The notes beneath the pieces are model-generated. The model worked only from the letters and a program-made list of their open reading frames with translations. It was not told the DNA's origin and ran no database searches. A stretch of 64,000 nt of DNA. Origin: Alicyclobacillus herbarius DSM 13609 (GTDB taxonomy: Bacteria > Bacillota > Bacilli > Alicyclobacillales > Alicyclobacillaceae). The position numbers and the translations under genes were made by a program. Shown here piece by piece: positions 49,255 to 58,132 of the stretch; positions within the stretch are counted from its first letter, which is position 1; each line of letters starts with the position of its first letter. The stretch is from assembly GCF_000430585.1 (NCBI RefSeq), contig NZ_AUMH01000007.1, positions 1 through 64,000 on the forward strand, in the 5' to 3' direction.

Positions 49255-49287
49255 AGGCTGAAGCGGCCAAACGCTTCAGCCTTTTTT
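49255..49287 (+). terminator. Rho-independent terminator after bshC
   Basis: AGGCTGAAGCG (49255-49265) pairs with CGCTTCAGCCT (49272-49282), six-base loop, followed by TTTTTT. It insulates the dcw operon. Confidence 0.95.
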
Positions 49288-49370
49288 GATCTGTGTATCC
49301 AACCATGTTTAAAAATTTTTCTCCGTCAAGAAGCAGGAGAATTCACCCGCAGAGCGAAAGCTATGTGCTG

Positions 49371-49425
49371 AGTGGTACGAAGTGGGGAGAAGTGGTGAAG
49401 CATGGGGCGAAGGTGGTGAGACGGG
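49371..49425 (+). promoter_or_regulatory. MraZ operator: five repeats at 10-bp spacing
   Basis: AGTGGTACGA (49371), AGTGGGGAGA (49381), AGTGGTGAAG (49391), CATGGGGCGA (49401) and AGGTGGTGAG (49411) follow each other without gaps. MraZ is a ring-shaped repressor that binds several TGGG-like direct repeats with 10-base spacing before its own gene, so autoregulation of the dcw operon is expected. Confidence 0.75.
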
Positions 49426-49857
49426 GTGTTCATGGGCGAGTATCAACATACGCTCGACGACAAAGGGCGTATGATTATGCCGGTCCGCTTTCGCGAAGGC
49501 CTGGGCGACTCGTTTGTGATTACCCGCGGTCTCGACAAGTGTCTCTTCGTATACCCCATGTCGGAGTGGGAGATCCTCGAGGGCAAGTTGAAAAGTCTGC
49601 CCTTGACCCGTGCCGATGCACGTTCGTTTGTCCGGTTCTTTTTCTCAGGAGCCAATGAATGCACCCTGGACAAGCAGGGGCGCATCCTCATTCCAGGTCC
49701 CTTGCGCGAATACGCCAACTTGGAGCGGGATTGCGTTGTTTTAGGAGTGTCGAACCGGGTCGAAATTTGGGCACAGGCGACCTGGCAGACATATTCCGCC
49801 AATGCGGCAGAATCGTTTGCTGAAATTGCGGAAAATCTGGTAGATCTTTCGTTTTAG
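49426..49857 (+). CDS. mraZ: Transcriptional regulator MraZ
   Basis: A 143-residue protein with two AbrB-like half domains, each with the D-x-K/Q-G-R motif: [12 protein letters not shown] and [15 protein letters not shown] 49426 is chosen because it gives MFMGEYQH, the exact family start, and the length of 143 residues equals B. subtilis MraZ; the ATG two codons later is an alternative. It represses the dcw operon by binding repeats at 49371-49425. It opens the operon: rsmH begins six bases after its stop. Confidence 0.97.
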   Translation: MFMGEYQHTLDDKGRMIMPVRFREGLGDSFVITRGLDKCLFVYPMSEWEILEGKLKSLPLTRADARSFVRFFFSGANECTLDKQGRILIPGPLREYANLERDCVVLGVSNRVEIWAQATWQTYSANAAESFAEIAENLVDLSF

Positions 49858-49863
49858 GGGTCG

Positions 49864-50856
49864 ATGATGTCGATGACGACGGAGCCATTTCACCACGTTA
49901 CGGTACTCCTTGAGGAAAGTGTGGACATGCTGCAGCCCAAGCCTGGGGGATGGTTCATCGATTGCACGTTGGGCGGTGGTGGACACACTCGCCAACTTTT
50001 GCGGCGCACCGCGCCAAACGGGCGGGTTTTAGCCTTAGATCAAGACATATCCGCCTTGAACCACGCGCGTGCCTGGTGTTCAGAAGCCGACAGGGCGCGT
50101 TTGCTGCTTGTTCATACCAACTTTCGTCGGATTCAAGCGGTGGCCAACGAGCACGGGTTTGACGCGGTGGATGGCGTGCTGTTCGATTTGGGCGTCTCCT
50201 CGCCGCAGTTTGATGACCCGGAACGGGGATTCAGCTATCGGTATGACGCAGACCTGGACATGCGTATGGATCCGGACGGAGAAGGGACTTCGGCAGCCGA
50301 ATGGGTCAACCAGGCGGGGGTTGACGAACTGACGCGAATCTTTCGCGAGTACGGGGAAGAACGGTTTGCTCGGCGCATCGCCAAGGCGATTGAGCGAGCT
50401 CGCCAGGTACGGCCCATCACCCGCACGGGGGAGCTCGCCGAGCTCGTGAAAGAGGCCATCCCGGTGGCGGCTCGGCGGTCCGGTCCACACCCCGCTCGGC
50501 GTGTGTTTCAGGCCCTGCGGATTGCGGTCAACGATGAGTTGGGAGCGCTTCAGACCGCCTTGGAACAAAGCTTCGATTTGCTGAAGCCGGGCGGACGGGT
50601 GGCTGTAATCAGTTTTCATTCCTTGGAGGACCGGATCGTCAAACACACCTTTGCCAGCTGGGCCCAAGGTTGCGTCTGTCCCCCTGACTTCCCGGTCTGT
50701 CGGTGTGGTCGATTCCCTCGCGCTCGCGTGGTCACGCGCAAACCCATTGTTCCTGGGCAGGATGAGGTCGCACGCAACCCGCGCTCCCGTTCCGCGAAGC
50801 TGCGCGTGGCGGAGAAGCTGACAGCACCCGACCATCATGGCTTACATCGCGTCTGA
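49864..50856 (+). CDS. rsmH: 16S rRNA (cytosine1402-N4)-methyltransferase RsmH
   Basis: A 330-residue SAM-dependent enzyme that methylates C1402 in the ribosomal P site. The opening HHVTVLLEESVDML, the SAM motif DCTLGGGGHTRQLL, VDGVLFDLGVSSPQFDDPERGFSYR and VISFHSLEDRIVKHTF are all family marks, as is the CICPPDFPVCRCG-like Cys cluster (CVCPPDFPVCRCG). Several ATG codons (49864, 49867, 49873) compete; the ribosome site (AGGGG) is weak, so coupling to mraZ is likely. Confidence 0.97.
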   Translation: MMSMTTEPFHHVTVLLEESVDMLQPKPGGWFIDCTLGGGGHTRQLLRRTAPNGRVLALDQDISALNHARAWCSEADRARLLLVHTNFRRIQAVANEHGFDAVDGVLFDLGVSSPQFDDPERGFSYRYDADLDMRMDPDGEGTSAAEWVNQAGVDELTRIFREYGEERFARRIAKAIERARQVRPITRTGELAELVKEAIPVAARRSGPHPARRVFQALRIAVNDELGALQTALEQSFDLLKPGGRVAVISFHSLEDRIVKHTFASWAQGCVCPPDFPVCRCGRFPRARVVTRKPIVPGQDEVARNPRSRSAKLRVAEKLTAPDHHGLHRV

Positions 50857-50920
50857 TGACACTATGGCCTGACCCTGGCCTGTGGAAAAATACTTCACTC
50901 ATTTTTAGGAGGAGAGACCA

Positions 50921-51304
50921 ATGCCAGCAAGTCCGTCTAATGCCGCGTGGGCAGCCCCGCAACGTGAACCTGTTCGTGAACAAGCGCCTGTTTCGGCACC
51001 TGCGTCCCAACCAAGGCGAGAACGGTTTTCCCGTTTCGACCGCATCTCGATTTTTGGCTGCATCGTGGCATCGGCGGGCATCCTCTGGTTTATTGCCACA
51101 CAGAGCGCGCAGATCGACCGCGTCAATTACCATATCGCGTCTCTAGAGCAGCAAACCCAGCAGGTAGAGGCGGAGAATGCGGCTTTGACGAAGGACGTGG
51201 ACGAGTTGAAGCGACCAGCGCGGATTCTCTCGATTGCCTTGCATCAGTTGCACATGAAGTACGCCAATCCGATTCAGATTCAAGGGACTCCCAACGGGCA
51301 ATAG
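50921..51304 (+). CDS. ftsL: Cell division protein FtsL
   Basis: A 127-residue single-pass membrane protein: a Pro/Ala/Arg-rich cytoplasmic head, a membrane helix at about residues 43-59 (ISIFGCIVASAGILWFIAT) and an external leucine-zipper-like coiled coil (QIDRVNYHIASLEQQTQQVEAENAALTKDVDEL). The position between rsmH and pbpB identifies it. It recruits and activates the divisome with DivIC. A good AGGAGGAG precedes ATG 50921. Confidence 0.9.
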   Translation: MPASPSNAAWAAPQREPVREQAPVSAPASQPRRERFSRFDRISIFGCIVASAGILWFIATQSAQIDRVNYHIASLEQQTQQVEAENAALTKDVDELKRPARILSIALHQLHMKYANPIQIQGTPNGQ

Positions 51305-51319
51305 ATAGGCGGTGCGGTG

Positions 51320-53518
51320 ATGAATCCGAAACGTCCAAGTCGACATCGTAGACGCTTATGGATTTTGCAAGCCGGGTGCGTGTTGGCGCTGGCATCGGTC
51401 GCCGTCCGGATTCAGATTGTCCAACATGTGTTTGGCGGACGTCTCCTGGCGCAGGCCGATAAGGCGCAAACTGTGACCACAGAGCTTCTGGCACCCAGAG
51501 GGGATATCTTGGACGCGCAGGGCAACCGCTTAGCCTACGACATGCCCGCTTACATGATGGACATCCGCGTGAAAGACTTTGCGGATCGGACGAAATTGGC
51601 ACAAATCCTGAGTAAAGACCTGGGGGTCAAACTGACCGAGGCCAAGTCTCTGGTGACGAGCCAGAAATATACGTGGATTCGTTGGCCACAACCGATTTCA
51701 GAGACCCAGCGTGAGGCTATTGTGTCCGACCTTGGCGCGTGGGGCAAAACCCAATCCCGTGCTGCGAAGACAGGGACTTCGCATACGAACGTAGACTTCA
51801 CGCAGAGCGTCACGTTCACGCCGACGGAGGAACGGTTTTATCCGAACGGTTCATTTGCAGCGAATGTCTTGGGGTACGTGGATCATCACGGACAAGGGCA
51901 AGGTGGGCTGGAACTGCAGTATAATCGTCTGTTGTCCGGCACGAACGGTCTGATTCGTTATACGCAAGACGGTGCTGGGTTTCCGCTGCAGTGGACGATG
52001 CAGGTTGAGAAGCCGCCCAAGTCCGGGGACGACTTGCAGTTGACCCTCGACTCCACGATTCAGGGCTTTGTCGAAGAAAAAATGGACGAGCTGGTCAAGG
52101 AGTACCACCCGGAGCACGCCTCCATCATCGTCACCAACCCCAATACGGGCGCTATCCTCGGCATGGCCAGTCGACCAACCTTTAATCCCAACACGTATTG
52201 GAATGCGAGCAACAATGCGTTATCGAATTGGGCGGTGAACAGTGCCTTTGAACCCGGCTCGACCTTTAAGGTGATTGTTCTGGCCGCGGCGTTGACCACC
52301 GGGGTGATTCACCTGAGTGACACGTTTGAGTCTGGGCATTTGCAGGTCGCTGGGCGGATCATCTACGACTGGAACCGGATTGGTTGGGGACGTATCACAT
52401 TTCAACAGGCGCTCGAAGAGTCGAGCAATGTCGGGTTTGCCACCATCGCCCTGAAGCTGGGCTGGTCCAACCTGTTATCGTTCATGCACCGGTTCGGGCT
52501 CTTGGACAAAACCGGGATTGACCTGCCCGGTGAGGCGAATTCCTTGATTTTCCCCCAGTCGGAACGCGGGAAACTACAGCTGGCGACCTCTGGCTTTGGT
52601 CAGGGCATTGCGGTCACGCCGATACAGCAGGTGGCGGCCGTAGGTGCGATTGCCAACGGTGGTAAGCTAATGAAACCGTACCTGGTGCAAAAGGTCATTG
52701 ACCATGACTCGGGCAAGGTCATCCAATCGATTCATCCCACCGTGGTCGATCCGCAAGTGGTGCCAAAGAGTGTGGCGAACACGGTATCCCACATCATGGT
52801 CCTAGATGTCTCCAAAGGCATTGATAAGGCCGGATACTTGCCGGGGTATGACGTCGCGGGAAAGACGGGCACGGCCCAAGCGGTCGATCCGAAGACGGGA
52901 AAGTATTATTCAGACCGCTTCATTGTCTCGTTCATCGGCTATGCACCAGGTTGGGACCCAAAGGTGGAAGTGTACGTGACCCTCTATTGGCCCAAGACGG
53001 CGGCTGGGAATCAATGGGGGAGTACGGTGGCCACACCGGCAGCTCGGGATATCCTAAAGGAATGCATGGAGTACTACCATATCGCTCCACGCGCTGATAC
53101 GAGCAAGGGAACGACTAAGCAGGCGAACCAATCGGCTCCGCGCCGGACGGATTATGTCCAAATGCCGGATGTTACGGGGCAGCCTTTGTCTGCGGCCAAA
53201 GCCGCCTTATCCAAACAAGGCTTTCAGGTACAAACCATCGGCGGGCATGGTACGGTTGCCCGCCAATGGCCAAGCGCCGGACTCTCGCTGGCCAAGGGAA
53301 CGACCGTTTACCTATATGCGCCCGCGAGCGGGGATTCCCTTCACATGCCGGACCTAACTGGCGCCTCTCTCCGCGATGCTGGAAACATCCTGGCCGTGCT
53401 GGGGCTTCATATTCAGGCCCAGGGAGTGGGGTTCGTGCGTACCCAGTCTGTGGCTCCGGATGCGCCCATAAAGCCCGGACAGACTGTCCACGTCACCTGC
53501 AGCCCGACTTCCGGATGA
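51320..53518 (+). CDS. pbpB: Penicillin-binding protein 2B, division transpeptidase
   Basis: A 732-residue class B PBP that crosslinks septal peptidoglycan. One N-terminal membrane helix (LWILQAGCVLALASVAVRI), a dimerisation domain starting TTELLAPRGDILDAQGN, a transpeptidase with the nucleophile in FEPGSTFKVI, SSN in EESSNVGFATIAL and KTG in AGKTGTAQAVD, and two C-terminal PASTA domains (VQMPDVTGQPLSAAKAAL; LHMPDLTGASLRDAGNIL). ATG 51320 follows GGTGCGGTG. It stands before spoVD as in B. subtilis. Confidence 0.95.
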   Translation: MNPKRPSRHRRRLWILQAGCVLALASVAVRIQIVQHVFGGRLLAQADKAQTVTTELLAPRGDILDAQGNRLAYDMPAYMMDIRVKDFADRTKLAQILSKDLGVKLTEAKSLVTSQKYTWIRWPQPISETQREAIVSDLGAWGKTQSRAAKTGTSHTNVDFTQSVTFTPTEERFYPNGSFAANVLGYVDHHGQGQGGLELQYNRLLSGTNGLIRYTQDGAGFPLQWTMQVEKPPKSGDDLQLTLDSTIQGFVEEKMDELVKEYHPEHASIIVTNPNTGAILGMASRPTFNPNTYWNASNNALSNWAVNSAFEPGSTFKVIVLAAALTTGVIHLSDTFESGHLQVAGRIIYDWNRIGWGRITFQQALEESSNVGFATIALKLGWSNLLSFMHRFGLLDKTGIDLPGEANSLIFPQSERGKLQLATSGFGQGIAVTPIQQVAAVGAIANGGKLMKPYLVQKVIDHDSGKVIQSIHPTVVDPQVVPKSVANTVSHIMVLDVSKGIDKAGYLPGYDVAGKTGTAQAVDPKTGKYYSDRFIVSFIGYAPGWDPKVEVYVTLYWPKTAAGNQWGSTVATPAARDILKECMEYYHIAPRADTSKGTTKQANQSAPRRTDYVQMPDVTGQPLSAAKAALSKQGFQVQTIGGHGTVARQWPSAGLSLAKGTTVYLYAPASGDSLHMPDLTGASLRDAGNILAVLGLHIQAQGVGFVRTQSVAPDAPIKPGQTVHVTCSPTSG

Positions 53519-53610
53519 ACGGGAAATGGGACGAGACGTCCTCCTTTGAAGTCTAGCCCACGGATTGTCCGCATACGATGTGGGTGAGAACAGGCTGGGG
53601 GGCGACGTCG

Positions 53611-55548
53611 GTGCGTGTGACACGCGGTTTCATGAGGCGGCGTTTACTCTTTTTGTTGTTTTGTCTGCTGGTTGCGGTTGGGGGGCTGGCAGGCCGACTG
53701 TTTTATATCCAAATGATACAGTCCCCTTGGCTCGGAGCGCAGGCGGATGCCCTGTGGCGGCGCAACATTCCCGTGGCGGGGATTCGCGGCACAATTTACG
53801 ACACGAATATGCACGAATTGGCGTATACTGCAAGTGCTCCCACGGTGATTGCCGTGCCGGCGCAAGTGGAGGACAAGCCGAAGACAGCCGCCACACTTGC
53901 GAAAATCCTCAAAATGCAGGAAGACAAGGTCTTGCGACTGCTGAAAAAGCGTTCCTTGACGGTCTATATTTCTCCAGGAGGAAGACGGATCAGCGAAGAG
54001 CAGGCCAATCAGATTCGGGACCTGGAGCTGCCCGGCATTTACCTCACGGAAGAAGGAAAGCGGGCCTATCCCGAAGGTGCGTTGGCCGCGGAGGTGGTTG
54101 GTATCACTGGATCGGACAATCAAGGCTTAACGGGTGTGGAAAAAGAGTACGACAAGCAGTTGGCAGGACAAAAAGGGTACATCAGCTTTTTTGCTAAGGC
54201 CAGCGGTGAAAAAATGCCTAATTCTGGACAAGCGTACGTTCCTCCCACGGATGGGGAGGACCTAGTCTTGACCATCGATGACCAGATTCAGCGCTTTGCG
54301 GAACGGGAAATTGAGCAGGCGGTCGCCGAATATAACCCCGATGAGGCGACGGTGATTGTGGCTGACCCGAGAACCGGGGCCATTTTGGCCATGGCCAATT
54401 ATCCGAGTTTTGATCCGTCCCACTGGCAGGATTATCCGGCCTCCACGTACAATCGCAACCTCGCAATCTGGAAGACGTTTGAACCGGGATCCACCTTTAA
54501 AATCGTCACCTTGTCTGCAGCCTTGCAGGAAGGGAAAGTCAGCTTAAATGATCACTTTTACGACCCCGGATACTACGAGGTGGCGGGTCACCGGATTAAG
54601 TGCTGGAAAGCGGGCGGGCACGGGTCTCAGTCGTTTCTCAATGTGGTGGAAAACTCGTGCAATCCGGGGTTCATAGCCCTTGGCGAGCGGCTGGGGAAAA
54701 CGACACTGTTTTCCTACATCCGCAAATTTGGTTTTGGTCAGAAGACGGGAATTGACTTGCCGGGGGAAGGGAACGGCATCCTATTTAAGGAAAGTAAAGT
54801 GGGACCGTTGGAGCTGGCTACGACGGCCTTTGGGCAAGGCGTGTCGGTGACCCCGATTCAACAGGTGATGGCCGTATCGGCGATTGCCAATGGGGGACTA
54901 CTCATGAAACCTCACGTGGCGAAGGAGTTTATCAATCACGATACGCATCAGGTTATCCGGACGGTGGAGCCGGAGGTCGTGCGGCGCGTGGTGTCTGCGG
55001 AGACGGCGGCCAAGGTGAGGGAAGCCATGGAGAGCGTCGTTGCGCATGGGTCGGGCAAGAACGCCTATGCAGAAGGCTATCGGGTAGCTGGGAAAACCGG
55101 CACGGCGCAAGTGGTGGAGAACGGGCGCTACAGCAGCACTCACTATATCGTTTCGTTCATCGGCATGGCACCGGCCAACGATCCGAAATTGGTGGCCTAT
55201 GTGGCGATTGACCACCCTCGTCCAAAGCAGGGCGCCGTGTTCGGAGGAACGATTGCGGCTCCGATTGTCGGCCGCCTGTTGGCCGACAGTCTGGCCTACA
55301 TGGGTGTAGCGCCGTCCAATCAAGGTTTGAGCAAAGAACGCACTTGGAACGAACCTGTCATGGTCACGGTACCCAATCTGGTCGGACTCTCCATCGGGGA
55401 CGCGCAGAAAAAGACGTTGGCGAGCGGATTGAACTTGAAGACCCAGATTACCGGGACGGGAAAATACATTGTTTCCCAGGCGCCGGCAGGAGGAACCAAA
55501 GTGCCCGAGGGGTCGACGGTACGGCTGTACCTTGGCGACAAACCGTAA
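53611..55548 (+). CDS. spoVD: Stage V sporulation protein D, spore cortex PBP
   Basis: A 645-residue class B PBP close to the 646 residues of B. subtilis SpoVD. Membrane helix LLFLLFCLLVAVGGLAGRLF, dimerisation domain (PVAGIRGTIYDTNMHELAY), nucleophile FEPGSTFKIV, SxN in VENSCNPGFIALG, KTGT in AGKTGTAQVVE, and a single PASTA domain (VTVPNLVGLSIGDAQKKTL) at the end, the usual difference from PBP2B. It makes the spore cortex with SpoVE. The start is uncertain among 53578, GTG 53611 and ATG 53632; the GTG has a G-rich site before it. Confidence 0.92.
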   Translation: MRVTRGFMRRRLLFLLFCLLVAVGGLAGRLFYIQMIQSPWLGAQADALWRRNIPVAGIRGTIYDTNMHELAYTASAPTVIAVPAQVEDKPKTAATLAKILKMQEDKVLRLLKKRSLTVYISPGGRRISEEQANQIRDLELPGIYLTEEGKRAYPEGALAAEVVGITGSDNQGLTGVEKEYDKQLAGQKGYISFFAKASGEKMPNSGQAYVPPTDGEDLVLTIDDQIQRFAEREIEQAVAEYNPDEATVIVADPRTGAILAMANYPSFDPSHWQDYPASTYNRNLAIWKTFEPGSTFKIVTLSAALQEGKVSLNDHFYDPGYYEVAGHRIKCWKAGGHGSQSFLNVVENSCNPGFIALGERLGKTTLFSYIRKFGFGQKTGIDLPGEGNGILFKESKVGPLELATTAFGQGVSVTPIQQVMAVSAIANGGLLMKPHVAKEFINHDTHQVIRTVEPEVVRRVVSAETAAKVREAMESVVAHGSGKNAYAEGYRVAGKTGTAQVVENGRYSSTHYIVSFIGMAPANDPKLVAYVAIDHPRPKQGAVFGGTIAAPIVGRLLADSLAYMGVAPSNQGLSKERTWNEPVMVTVPNLVGLSIGDAQKKTLASGLNLKTQITGTGKYIVSQAPAGGTKVPEGSTVRLYLGDKP

Positions 55549-55627
55549 GCCTGTTCTGGCAATTGACATGGTCGGATAAAACCACTAGATTGGGCATGGT
55601 AGTTCGGGCAGGTAAGGAGGGTATCGG

Positions 55628-57109
55628 GTGCAGCTCTCACAACTTTTGCACGTCCTGGTAAAGAAACGGTTGGTGGGCAGCGGAGAGGTGGAGATTCACG
55701 GGGTCTCGTCCGATTCGCGGACGGTGGTCCCAGGAGACCTGTTCGTCGCCCAACGGGGATATACCGTGGATGGCCATCAGTTCGCGGCCGATGCGGTGTT
55801 GCGTGGGGCCGTGGCGGTCGTCTGCGAGCGGGTTATCGAAGGGCTTGGCGTGCCACAGTTGGTGGTTCCCGATTCGAGACTGGCTGGGGCGATTCTGGCG
55901 GATCTCGTCTACGGCCACCCATCCCATCAACTCCAGGTTATCGGTGTAACGGGAACGAACGGAAAAACTACGGTGACGCACTTGATTGAACGGGTGCTAC
56001 AGGCAGCCGGACATAAAACCGGACTGATCGGCACACTGGGGTCACGGATTGACGGGCGTTTGAAGGCGGGGGTCAACACCACGCCGGAAGCGGTCGAGCT
56101 GCAATCCCTGTTCTCGGAGATGGTTCAATCGGGCTGTCGCTATGGGATTATGGAGGTCTCATCCCATGCCCTCGAGGAGCGCCGGGTGGCCGGGACCCGC
56201 TTTCACATCGGCGTGTTTACCAATCTGACGCAAGACCACCTGGATTATCACGGGACCATGGAAAACTACCGGGCGGCGAAAGGGAAACTGTTTTCGCGTC
56301 TGGGCAACACATACGGCAATCGGTCGGAAGACTGTGCCTATGCGGTTCTGAACGCGGACGATCCCGCCAGTGACTACATGCGCGCGCAGACGGTGGCCGA
56401 GGTGGTCACGTTTGGGATTGAGCAGGCGGCGGATGTAAAAGCGAGAGACATTCAACTCGCAGCTGACGGGGCCCGGTTTTGGGTCGACAGTTTTCGTGGC
56501 AGCGTTTTGGTTGGGCTCCATTTGATGGGGCGGTTTAACGTCTATAACGCCCTGGCCGCGTTTGCCGTTGGGTTGATTGAAGGCTTGGCACCCGAACAGA
56601 TTGCTGCGGCCTTAGGGGCGGTGGAAGGGATCCCTGGGCGTCTGGAGGCGGTCGACGTGGGTCAGCCTTTTACGGTTCTGGTCGATTATGCGCATACGCC
56701 CGACAGCGTTCAAAACGCCCTTGAAACGATTCAAGAGTTTGCCCGGCGTAGGATCATCTGCGTCGTCGGGTGCGGCGGGGACAGGGACAAGGGCAAACGG
56801 CCCATCATGGCGGAGACCGCCTGTAAATACGCGGATTGGACGATTTTGACGAGCGATAACCCGCGTACCGAAGACCCGGAGGCGATTTTGGACGACATGG
56901 AGGCAGGTGTACGCGTGGCTTATTCAGGCCGGTATGAGCGGATTGTCGATCGGCGCGAGGCGATTACACGGGCGATTCGCTTGGCTGAACCAGAGGATGT
57001 TGTCTTAATTGCCGGGAAAGGGCATGAAACCTATCAAATCATTGGACACACGAAGCACCCGTTTGACGACCGGGCTGTGGCTCGAGCCGCGATTTTAGCG
57101 CGGTCGTGA
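55628..57109 (+). CDS. murE: UDP-MurNAc-L-Ala-D-Glu:meso-DAP ligase MurE
   Basis: A 493-residue Mur ligase adding the third amino acid of the stem peptide. The ATP loop is GVTGTNGKTTVTHLIE, and the carbamylated Lys lies in NYRAAKGKLFSRL. The specificity loop reads SDNPRTEDPEAI: the D-N-P-R sequence marks meso-diaminopimelate rather than lysine. GTG 55628 follows AAGGAGGG. It lies between spoVD and mraY; no murF follows, as in B. subtilis where murF is elsewhere. Confidence 0.97.
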   Translation: MQLSQLLHVLVKKRLVGSGEVEIHGVSSDSRTVVPGDLFVAQRGYTVDGHQFAADAVLRGAVAVVCERVIEGLGVPQLVVPDSRLAGAILADLVYGHPSHQLQVIGVTGTNGKTTVTHLIERVLQAAGHKTGLIGTLGSRIDGRLKAGVNTTPEAVELQSLFSEMVQSGCRYGIMEVSSHALEERRVAGTRFHIGVFTNLTQDHLDYHGTMENYRAAKGKLFSRLGNTYGNRSEDCAYAVLNADDPASDYMRAQTVAEVVTFGIEQAADVKARDIQLAADGARFWVDSFRGSVLVGLHLMGRFNVYNALAAFAVGLIEGLAPEQIAAALGAVEGIPGRLEAVDVGQPFTVLVDYAHTPDSVQNALETIQEFARRRIICVVGCGGDRDKGKRPIMAETACKYADWTILTSDNPRTEDPEAILDDMEAGVRVAYSGRYERIVDRREAITRAIRLAEPEDVVLIAGKGHETYQIIGHTKHPFDDRAVARAAILARS

Positions 57110-57127
57110 TGGGATGGAGGTACATAG

Positions 57128-58099
57128 ATGGACTTGCAGGCGTTATTCCTGACCGCCGGCGTGGCTTGCGCCATCGGCATCCTTTTAGGACCCATATTCA
57201 TTCCGCTTTTACACCGGCTGAAGTTCGGACAGCGCATCCGTGAAGAAGGTCCTTCCCATCATCAAACCAAATCGGGTACCCCGACGATGGGCGGCATCAT
57301 GATTCTCTTGGCGCTCGTCGTGACGACGTTGAAATTCGCGGTGAACAGCCCGGAAATGCAGATTCTGTTGGCGGCGACGGTGGCCTTTGGCCTTATCGGG
57401 TTTGCGGATGATTTCATTAAGGTCGTCAAAAAGCGTAATCTAGGATTGACCGCGAGGCAAAAAGTGGTCTTGCAGATCCTCGCCACGTTGCTCTTGTTTG
57501 CGATGTTGTGGTGGCACTGGCGGGGGATGTTGGGAGCCTTCCAAGTCGCGGTACCGTTCACAGACTTGGTGGTGCCCCTCGGCGGCTTTTACATCCTGTT
57601 TTTGCTGTTGATCTTAGTGGGGACGACGAACGCAGTGAACCTGACGGACGGCTTGGATGGACTGCTGTCCGGCTGTGCAGCGGTGGTCTTTGCCGCGTAC
57701 GCGTGCTATGCGTTCTGGCACACCGAATATGATGTGGCGCTGTTTTCCGCAGCCATGGTCGGATCGCTCGTAGGGTTTCTGGTCCATAACCGGCATCCGG
57801 CGAAGGTGTTCATGGGGGATACGGGGTCGTTGGCGATTGGCGGCGGACTGGCCCTGGTGGCGGTCCTGACGCACAGCGAACTGACGCTGATTTTATTTGG
57901 CCTGGTATTTGTGATTGAGGCCTTGTCAGTGATGATTCAGGTCTTTTCTTTTCAAGTGTTTGGCCGCCGTGTGTTTCGGATGAGTCCTTTACACCACCAC
58001 TTTGAGTTGTCGGGCTGGTCGGAATGGGATGTGGTGTTGGCCTTTTGGTTGTTTTCCTTCCTGACTGCCTTTGGCACACTGGCGTTGGTTGGTCATTGA
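57128..58099 (+). CDS. mraY: Phospho-MurNAc-pentapeptide transferase MraY
   Basis: A 323-residue membrane enzyme making lipid I. About ten helices and the catalytic sites: DDFIKVVKKRNLGL, NLTDGLDGLLSG, VFMGDTGSLAIGG and MSPLHHHFELSGW. ATG 57128 is preceded by GGGATGGAGG. It follows murE by 18 bases in one operon. Confidence 0.97.
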   Translation: MDLQALFLTAGVACAIGILLGPIFIPLLHRLKFGQRIREEGPSHHQTKSGTPTMGGIMILLALVVTTLKFAVNSPEMQILLAATVAFGLIGFADDFIKVVKKRNLGLTARQKVVLQILATLLLFAMLWWHWRGMLGAFQVAVPFTDLVVPLGGFYILFLLLILVGTTNAVNLTDGLDGLLSGCAAVVFAAYACYAFWHTEYDVALFSAAMVGSLVGFLVHNRHPAKVFMGDTGSLAIGGGLALVAVLTHSELTLILFGLVFVIEALSVMIQVFSFQVFGRRVFRMSPLHHHFELSGWSEWDVVLAFWLFSFLTAFGTLALVGH

Positions 58100-58132
58100 C
58101 GGAACGGGCAGCTGGATTGGAGGAGTTGTGGC

